From positions 1-32,734 of the forward strand of contig JAJDAW010000034.1 of the NCBI GenBank assembly GCA_029261635.1: 32,734 nt of DNA, written 5' to 3'. A program made the position numbers and the translations under genes. Below the pieces are notes generated by a model. It searched no databases. It worked only from the letters and a program-made list of their open reading frames with translations, and had not been told where the DNA came from. This document shows, piece by piece, positions 27,816 through 32,734 of this stretch; positions within the stretch are counted from its first letter, which is position 1; the number at the start of each line of letters is the position of its first letter. Origin of the DNA: Nitrospinaceae bacterium (GTDB lineage Bacteria; Nitrospinota; Nitrospinia; Nitrospinales; VA-1).

Positions 27816-28172
27816 ATGAAAACCAATTCCAAAGATCGAGTTGTCTACTCCACCGAACACGGTAAAGTTTGTCCCGGCTGTAGTAATCCCGTTAAAAAAT
27901 GCACCTGTCGCAAACAGACAGCACCGATCGGTGATGGCAACGTTCGAGTCTCCCGTGAGACCAAGGGCAGAAAAGGTAAAGGAGTCACGTTGATTAAAGG
28001 GCTCGCTATGGATACTGATGCCCTCAAATCGATGTGCAAAAAGCTAAAAGCGATGTGCGGTTCCGGCGGTACTGTCAAAGAAGGCATCATCGAGATCCAA
28101 GGCGACCATATTGAACGGATACTTGACTATTTGGAGAAGCAAGGCGTGAAGGCTAAACGGGCTGGTGGGTGA
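27816..28172 (+). CDS. SUI1/eIF1-like translation initiation factor (YciH family)
   Basis: MKTNSKDRVVYSTEHGKVCPGCSNPVKKCTCRK; VSRETKGRKGKGVTLIKGL; CGSGGTVKEGIIEIQGDHIERILDYLEKQG. Confidence 0.92.
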   Translation: MKTNSKDRVVYSTEHGKVCPGCSNPVKKCTCRKQTAPIGDGNVRVSRETKGRKGKGVTLIKGLAMDTDALKSMCKKLKAMCGSGGTVKEGIIEIQGDHIERILDYLEKQGVKAKRAGG

Positions 28173-28247
28173 AGAGGTTAGCCTACGCCGGAATTATGGG
28201 TTAATTAAACTACAACATTGGAATACGTTACTCTCCGGTTTTAGAGG

Positions 28248-28279
28248 CTGCTTCCGACCCAAAGCGGACATTTTTCAAC
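28248..28279 (-). repeat. Dispersed repeat copy A (minus orientation)
   Basis: Minus strand reads ttgaaaaatgtccgctttgggtcggaagcag; shares AAAAATGTCCGCTTT with copy C and TCCGCTTT with copy B. Confidence 0.5.
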
Positions 28280-28314
28280 AGCATACAACTTTCACCAATC
28301 AAACAAATATAACT

Positions 28315-28707
28315 ATGGAAACAGTTAAAGACTTTATGGATGATGAAATACTTTGGATAAGTTCAGATGCCACAGCAACCAAAGCATCACAGGAAATGAC
28401 GAAGAATTGTGTTGGGTCATTGATTGTCAAAGAAGATACCTTCTACGTTGGGTTTCTAACAGAGGGAGATATTTCGAGAAAGGTTGTGTCTAAACAACTA
28501 AATCCCGATGAAGTAACGGCGAAAGAAATAATGAGCAAGGAAATCGTTACAGTGGAAAGCAATTCTTCAATGGAGCAAGCGTTCAAGGAAATGAGCAAGA
28601 GGAAAATCCGTCACATTGCAGTTATCAATAAAGGAAGATATGTTGGAATACTTTCAATCAAAGACTTTGCTACTTACTATACTAATAAGCATGTGAAAGA
28701 ATTATAA
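28315..28707 (+). CDS. CBS-domain pair protein
   Basis: METVKDFMDDEILWISSDATATKASQEMTKNCVGSLIVKEDTFYVGFLTEGDISRKVV...IMSKEIVTVESNSSMEQAFKEMSKRKIRHIAVINKGRYVGILSIKDF. Internal ATG chosen because the 50 aa upstream lacks CBS-like sequence. Confidence 0.88.
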   Translation: METVKDFMDDEILWISSDATATKASQEMTKNCVGSLIVKEDTFYVGFLTEGDISRKVVSKQLNPDEVTAKEIMSKEIVTVESNSSMEQAFKEMSKRKIRHIAVINKGRYVGILSIKDFATYYTNKHVKEL

Positions 28708-28800
28708 TTCCCATCTACAAAATAAATCTCAAAGATCAAACAGTTACCTTAATTAACTGTACCCTCTTCAAGCTATTATAATAATTTTAGTCAACCCATC

Positions 28801-28818
28801 TCCGCTTTTGGCCGATTC
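28801..28818 (+). repeat. Dispersed repeat copy B
   Basis: tccgcttttggccgattc; shares TCCGCTTTTGGC with copy C. Confidence 0.4.
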
Positions 28819-29052
28819 CTACCACTTCGCTAGCCGATTAAAAACCAACTGTCGGATTGGCACCTGATCCCAGCTTTAGCAATACCTGATCTCACCATAT
28901 TATTTTGATAATATTGTCTTTTTTAAGATGTTCTCATGACCTGCTCCTACTTACCCCACTACATCCTTTTTACAAAATCGTGACACTTTAAAAACTCTTC
29001 CGTAACACTGATTAAGTATCTCGTCACTTTTTTAACCAACAAATTTGACAAT

Positions 29053-29066
29053 CTGAATTAATTCAG
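29053..29066. promoter_or_regulatory. 14-bp perfect palindrome upstream of the MCP gene; possible operator
   Basis: CTGAATTAATTCAG, identical to its own reverse complement; about 180 bp upstream of the MCP start. Confidence 0.35.
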
Positions 29067-29245
29067 GAACCATTTTATGTAAAGCAATAAGGCTTGATTT
29101 TCTGAATGTGTCAGAGAAGAAATAGAGCTACGGCCCCTGTATTAATCCGTTAATGGCTATTATTTTATAAACTTACGATACAAAATTCGAAATTCTAATT
29201 CATAAATTAAACAAATTTGATCTGAAAAATTTAGGAGAATAGAAA

Positions 29246-31735
29246 ATGGATGGTTTAAAAAATCTGTCAGTAAAACAAAAAGTTTATGGAGCCATTACGA
29301 TATTGCTTTTGGTTGTTCTAGTTTCCCTGGCAATAATAATATCTTCCATCAAAACCTCAAAAGAAAACCTCGAGACCTATAATGCCTTAGGCCGACAACG
29401 AATGTTATCTCAGGCAATGGGTAAAGCGGGCCTGGGATATGCCATGGCAAAAAGCAGAAAAAAAACTATAGAACAGCAAATCAGTTCTCTTGATCGTTAC
29501 ATCACTCAAATGAGAGGCACTTACACCAAAACCATTATCGGGACAGCCAAGAAATCGGGTGTACCTATCAGCATGGATCCAGAGAATGAACCTCACCCAG
29601 CAGTTCCCTTTCCAGCAACTTTCACTCGTTTGACTAATGAAAAATTTGGGGAAGGAAGAGATTTTGGGATCGATATTATTTCAGAGGACCCAATCAATCC
29701 TAATAAAAGTTTAAAAACGGACCTGGATAAAGAGGCGAATACATATTTAAAAGCTAACCCGGACAAGGTATTCAATAAGGTTTTTGAGGAAAATGGCAAA
29801 CTCTATATAGGTTTATATACTGCTGACAAGGCGACAGTGCCTGTCTGCGCTTCTTGCCATTCCAGCATGAAAAATGGAAAACCGTTCAAGGTTGGAGATG
29901 TTCTTGGAATCAGATCATTCAAACTCGTTTTTTCTGAGGATATTCCTCTAGGAAAATCGGAGCTCAATGCAACAGTAACCGAATATGAAGCAGCGAAAAA
30001 AATATTTTCAGAAACTCTAAATGCAGTTGATAAAGGCGGTAAATATCCCTTGGATCTGAAAATGACGAAGTACAGGGAAATAAAAGCTGCGACCGGACCA
30101 GATACACGTCAAAAAATAAAAGAGGTGGAGAATAAATTTTCAGAATACATCCAGGCAGTGGATACCCTGATTAATTCTGAAATCAACTCTATTCCTTTCA
30201 GAAAGTCTCAGGTCAAGATTCTATCCGATTCCAATAAGCTTAGAAAAGTGAGTAATGATCTGGTTGCGGTTTGGGGGCATCTTGTTGAGGAAGAACAAAA
30301 TGGAATCAAAAACTCCATAATCATTTCAAGCATGCTAACAGTGGTAATTTTAATAGGCATTGGTATATTTTTGTCGAGAGCCGTCATTGAACCGGTTATC
30401 AATATATCCAGATCATTGGTCGATGCCTCCGAAGGGAATTTGAATCAGCAAAAGCTAAAAGTCGATTCGAATGATGAGATTGGCAAATTGGGCAATTCCT
30501 GCAATTTATTGATGGAAAGACTTCAGTCATTTATTGGTTCTTCAAAAGAAATTCTTGCTGGAGAACTCGATATCAATATTCAACAAGAAAAAGGGGATTT
30601 TAAAAATTCTTTGGAAGATATGCTTTCTCAGTCTCAGGAAAAAGAGAAAGCTGAAGAAGATATGGCCCTGGCTAGAAAAGAACAGGAAGATCTCAAACGA
30701 CAACAGGAGGAACAGGAAAGAAAAGATTTTGAGGAAAAAACCCGACGGGATAAGGAACAGGCTGATAAGGAATTGCAAGAAGCTCAAGAATTGCAAAATA
30801 AAGTAAATTCTATTCTTGCTGTAGTGAGCAGTGCCGCTGAAGGAGACCTGACAAAAGAAATCACCGTCTCTGGAACCGATGCCATCGGAAAAATGGGAGA
30901 AGGATTGAAATCATTTTTTAATAGCTTACGGAAAGATATAGGAGATATTGGTAATAATGCAGAGTCAGTTAGTGCCGCGGCTGAAGAACTCACTGCAACT
31001 AGTACCACTATGTCTGCTAATGCGGAGGAAACCTCAGCGCAGGCCGGTGTTGTTGCTTCAGCAAGTGATGAGGTAGGAAAAAACGTTCAAACTGTGGCCA
31101 CAGGTTCAGAAGAAATGGGTGCCAGCATTGGAGAGATCTCAAGCAATGCCACCCAGGCTGCTAAAATTTCTGATGAAGCGGTTGAAGTTGCCAAAAGAAC
31201 AAATAGTACAATAAGCGCCCTTGGTGAAAGCTCAAAAGAAATCGGTGAAGTTGTGAAAGTGATCACATCGATTGCCGAACAAACCAATCTGCTGGCTCTA
31301 AATGCTACAATTGAAGCCGCCAGGGCGGGGGAAGCAGGCAAAGGTTTTGCAGTTGTGGCCAATGAGGTAAAAGAATTAGCTAATCAAACCGCCAAAGCTA
31401 CGGATGAGATTAGCAACAAAGTCCAAACCATTCAATCTGATACAGGAAATGCTGTCGAAGCAATTGCTGAAATAGGAGAAATCATAAACAAAATTAATGA
31501 TATCTCAAACACAATAGCAAGTGCTGTGGAAGAACAAAGTGCGACCACAAATGAAATGTCGCGGAATGTATCGGAAGCTGCCAGAGGTGTGGCTGAAATT
31601 TCCCAGAACATCTCGGGTGTTTCATCAGCAGCAGAGGAAACGACTCAAGGCTCCAGCCAGACAAAAGATGCTGCAAACGAGCTAGCCAAGCTTGCCACAG
31701 ATCTTTCAGGTCTGGTTACTAAGTTCAAAATTTAA
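29246..31735 (+). CDS. Methyl-accepting chemotaxis protein with PilJ-like N-terminus and putative haem-c (DUF3365/Tll0287-like) sensor domain
   Basis: 829 aa; N-terminal [18 protein letters not shown] (PilJ-type helix); VCASCH (CxxCH); second TM then [46 protein letters not shown] signalling hairpin. Confidence 0.93.
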   Translation: MDGLKNLSVKQKVYGAITILLLVVLVSLAIIISSIKTSKENLETYNALGRQRMLSQAMGKAGLGYAMAKSRKKTIEQQISSLDRYITQMRGTYTKTIIGTAKKSGVPISMDPENEPHPAVPFPATFTRLTNEKFGEGRDFGIDIISEDPINPNKSLKTDLDKEANTYLKANPDKVFNKVFEENGKLYIGLYTADKATVPVCASCHSSMKNGKPFKVGDVLGIRSFKLVFSEDIPLGKSELNATVTEYEAAKKIFSETLNAVDKGGKYPLDLKMTKYREIKAATGPDTRQKIKEVENKFSEYIQAVDTLINSEINSIPFRKSQVKILSDSNKLRKVSNDLVAVWGHLVEEEQNGIKNSIIISSMLTVVILIGIGIFLSRAVIEPVINISRSLVDASEGNLNQQKLKVDSNDEIGKLGNSCNLLMERLQSFIGSSKEILAGELDINIQQEKGDFKNSLEDMLSQSQEKEKAEEDMALARKEQEDLKRQQEEQERKDFEEKTRRDKEQADKELQEAQELQNKVNSILAVVSSAAEGDLTKEITVSGTDAIGKMGEGLKSFFNSLRKDIGDIGNNAESVSAAAEELTATSTTMSANAEETSAQAGVVASASDEVGKNVQTVATGSEEMGASIGEISSNATQAAKISDEAVEVAKRTNSTISALGESSKEIGEVVKVITSIAEQTNLLALNATIEAARAGEAGKGFAVVANEVKELANQTAKATDEISNKVQTIQSDTGNAVEAIAEIGEIINKINDISNTIASAVEEQSATTNEMSRNVSEAARGVAEISQNISGVSSAAEETTQGSSQTKDAANELAKLATDLSGLVTKFKI

Positions 31736-31763
31736 TACTTGGTTCCAACCAAATTCAAAATAG

Positions 31764-31810
31764 AAAATAGGAGGGATTAAGATAAAACCTTAATCTCTCC
31801 TATTTTATTT
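31764..31810 (+). terminator. Rho-independent-like terminator after the MCP gene
   Basis: AAAATAGGAGGGATTAAG-ataaaac-CTTAATCTCTCCTATTTT, an 18-bp stem with one G-U pair, followed by TTATTT. Confidence 0.8.
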
Positions 31811-32060
31811 GCACCCTCGTTATATGCCTCTGATTTAGCAAACCTGGACCACACGCATGTTTTCACCAATTGCTTTTATATCAAAAGGCAGAGAAGAGGA
31901 TTTTCTAATACTCAATATTGATCCATTTGGGGATTTAATAGATTTTTCCTTCGAAAACCTTCCAAGCAAATAATTTTTGTTTAATAAAATTTATGCGAAA
32001 TCTATTGAGACAATAGAAGCTTTGGTCCAGCCAAAGGTTTACAAATTTTGACTTTAAAAA

Positions 32061-32073
32061 TGTCCGCTTTTGG
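32061..32073 (+). repeat. Dispersed repeat copy C (truncated at the putative IS30 left end)
   Basis: tgtccgcttttgg, preceded by aaaaa as in copy A; similarity to copy B stops at TTTTGGC. Confidence 0.4.
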
Positions 32074-32734
32074 CTGCAACCTCAACGGATCGACGCAACA
32101 CTTTATCTTAAAAATAAAAAGATGGAGGGCATATCGAACTCGAATAAATTATACATCAGCACAGATGTCAGAGTTATGGGATTTATGGCAAAAAGGCGAA
32201 ACCCTCAAAGCAATCGGTCGCGTATTTGATCGGAACTCATCCTCAATATTTGGTCTATTATCACCAACGGGTGGCATTCGACCTCCACCACGACGACGTT
32301 CAAGATTAGTTTTGACGCTTCGTGAACGTGAAGAGATATCACGAGGTCTTATCAGTGGTCTTTCTTTACGATGCATTGGATCTCAATTAAGCCGTTCCCC
32401 TTCTACAATTAGTAGAGAAGTCGTGCGTAACGGTGGCCTGAAACACTACCGAGCCAGTCAGGCAGATGAAGCCGCTTGGGATAGAGCACATCGCCCAAAA
32501 CCATGTAAACTAGCCCTGCATCCTGAACTGAAACGACTTGTTGCATCAAAGCTTAAAATGAATTGGTCACCGAAACAGATTGACGGTTGGCTAAAACGAC
32601 AATACCCATTTGATGAGAATAAGCACGTGTCACATGAAACGATTTATCGCAGTTTGTTTATTCAGGCCCGTGGAGTCCTTAAAAAAGAGCTGCAGTTGTA
32701 CCTGCGCACTCAACGCGCCATCCGTCGCTCGAAG
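32073..32734 (+). mobile_element. IS30-family insertion sequence, left portion (continues past window)
   Basis: Contains the IS30-type transposase reading frame. The putative left end is around gctgcaacctcaacggatcgacgcaacac. The right end is not in the window. Confidence 0.7.
32165..32734 (+). CDS. IS30-family transposase, N-terminal part (runs off window; not in the supplied ORF track)
   Basis: Manual translation: MSELWDLWQKGETLKAIGRVFDRNSSSIFGLLSPTGGIRPPPRRRSRLVLTLREREEISRGLISGLSLRCIGSQLSRSPSTISREVVRNGGLKHYRASQADEAAWDRAHRPKPCKLALHPELKRLVASKLKMNWSPKQIDGWLKRQYPFDENKHVSHETIYRSLFIQARGVLKKELQLYLRTQRAIRRSK. HTH with SPSTISREVVRNGG, then the DDE domain start. Confidence 0.9.
   Translation, partial: MSELWDLWQKGETLKAIGRVFDRNSSSIFGLLSPTGGIRPPPRRRSRLVLTLREREEISRGLISGLSLRCIGSQLSRSPSTISREVVRNGGLKHYRASQADEAAWDRAHRPKPCKLALHPELKRLVASKLKMNWSPKQIDGWLKRQYPFDENKHVSHETIYRSLFIQARGVLKKELQLYLRTQRAIRRSK

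Noticed and set aside
28165-28314. Upstream extension of the CBS-domain ORF (MGEEVSLRRNYG...)
   Set aside because: Overlaps the end of the SUI1 gene and includes dispersed repeat copy A; the METVKDF start fits CBS proteins better.
29080-29160. Possible c-di-GMP (GEMM-I) riboswitch upstream of the MCP
   Set aside because: Only a short AGCTACGG-like similarity; the GNRA loop/receptor arrangement and conserved GEMM core could not be matched by eye. Infernal would settle it.
31087-31362. 91-aa antisense ORF opposite the MCP signalling domain
   Set aside because: Ala/Ser-rich shadow of the conserved MCP hairpin; such antisense ORFs are a codon-usage artefact.
31820-31980. Short minus-strand ORF ending ...SLPFDIKAIGENMRVVQVC*
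   Set aside because: About 45 aa, no clear start or ribosome-binding site and no recognisable family; could be a gene remnant but unsupported.

Overview
This looks like a bacterial chromosomal segment, mostly housekeeping genes with some accessory islands. Gene style suggests a Nitrospina-like or other marine lineage, but that is a low-confidence inference. From left to right it contains:
- the 3' part of valS
- an M3/PepF-type oligoendopeptidase
- an Asn/Ser/Gln/Arg-rich low-complexity protein
- dacB/PBP4 (minus strand)
- a small membrane protein
- a PfkB/adenosine-kinase-like sugar kinase
- a small lipoprotein
- a phosphoglycolate-phosphatase-like HAD hydrolase
- a large AT-rich gene encoding an HD-domain plus GHKL/HSP90-like ATPase protein
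- mpl
- an uncharacterised TIM-barrel-like protein next to a radical SAM protein and a thioredoxin-fold protein
- a UPF0182 membrane protein
- a minus-strand purS-purQ-purL-purF cluster
- a GT39-like membrane protein
- an aldolase/short-chain dehydrogenase fusion
- a SUI1/eIF1-like protein
- a CBS-pair protein
- a methyl-accepting chemotaxis protein with a putative c-type haem sensor domain
- the 5' part of an IS30-family transposase that runs off the window

The best candidate for an under-described system is the stand-alone HD + HSP90-like ATPase gene (9187-12135), which resembles biological-conflict architectures. Other points of interest are a recurring promoter layout that predicts leaderless mRNAs (dacB, the HD-ATPase gene, mpl), the haem-c MCP with a structured upstream region, and several dispersed palindromic repeats, one of which appears to be interrupted by the IS30 element. 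No tRNA, rRNA or CRISPR array was recognised by eye.
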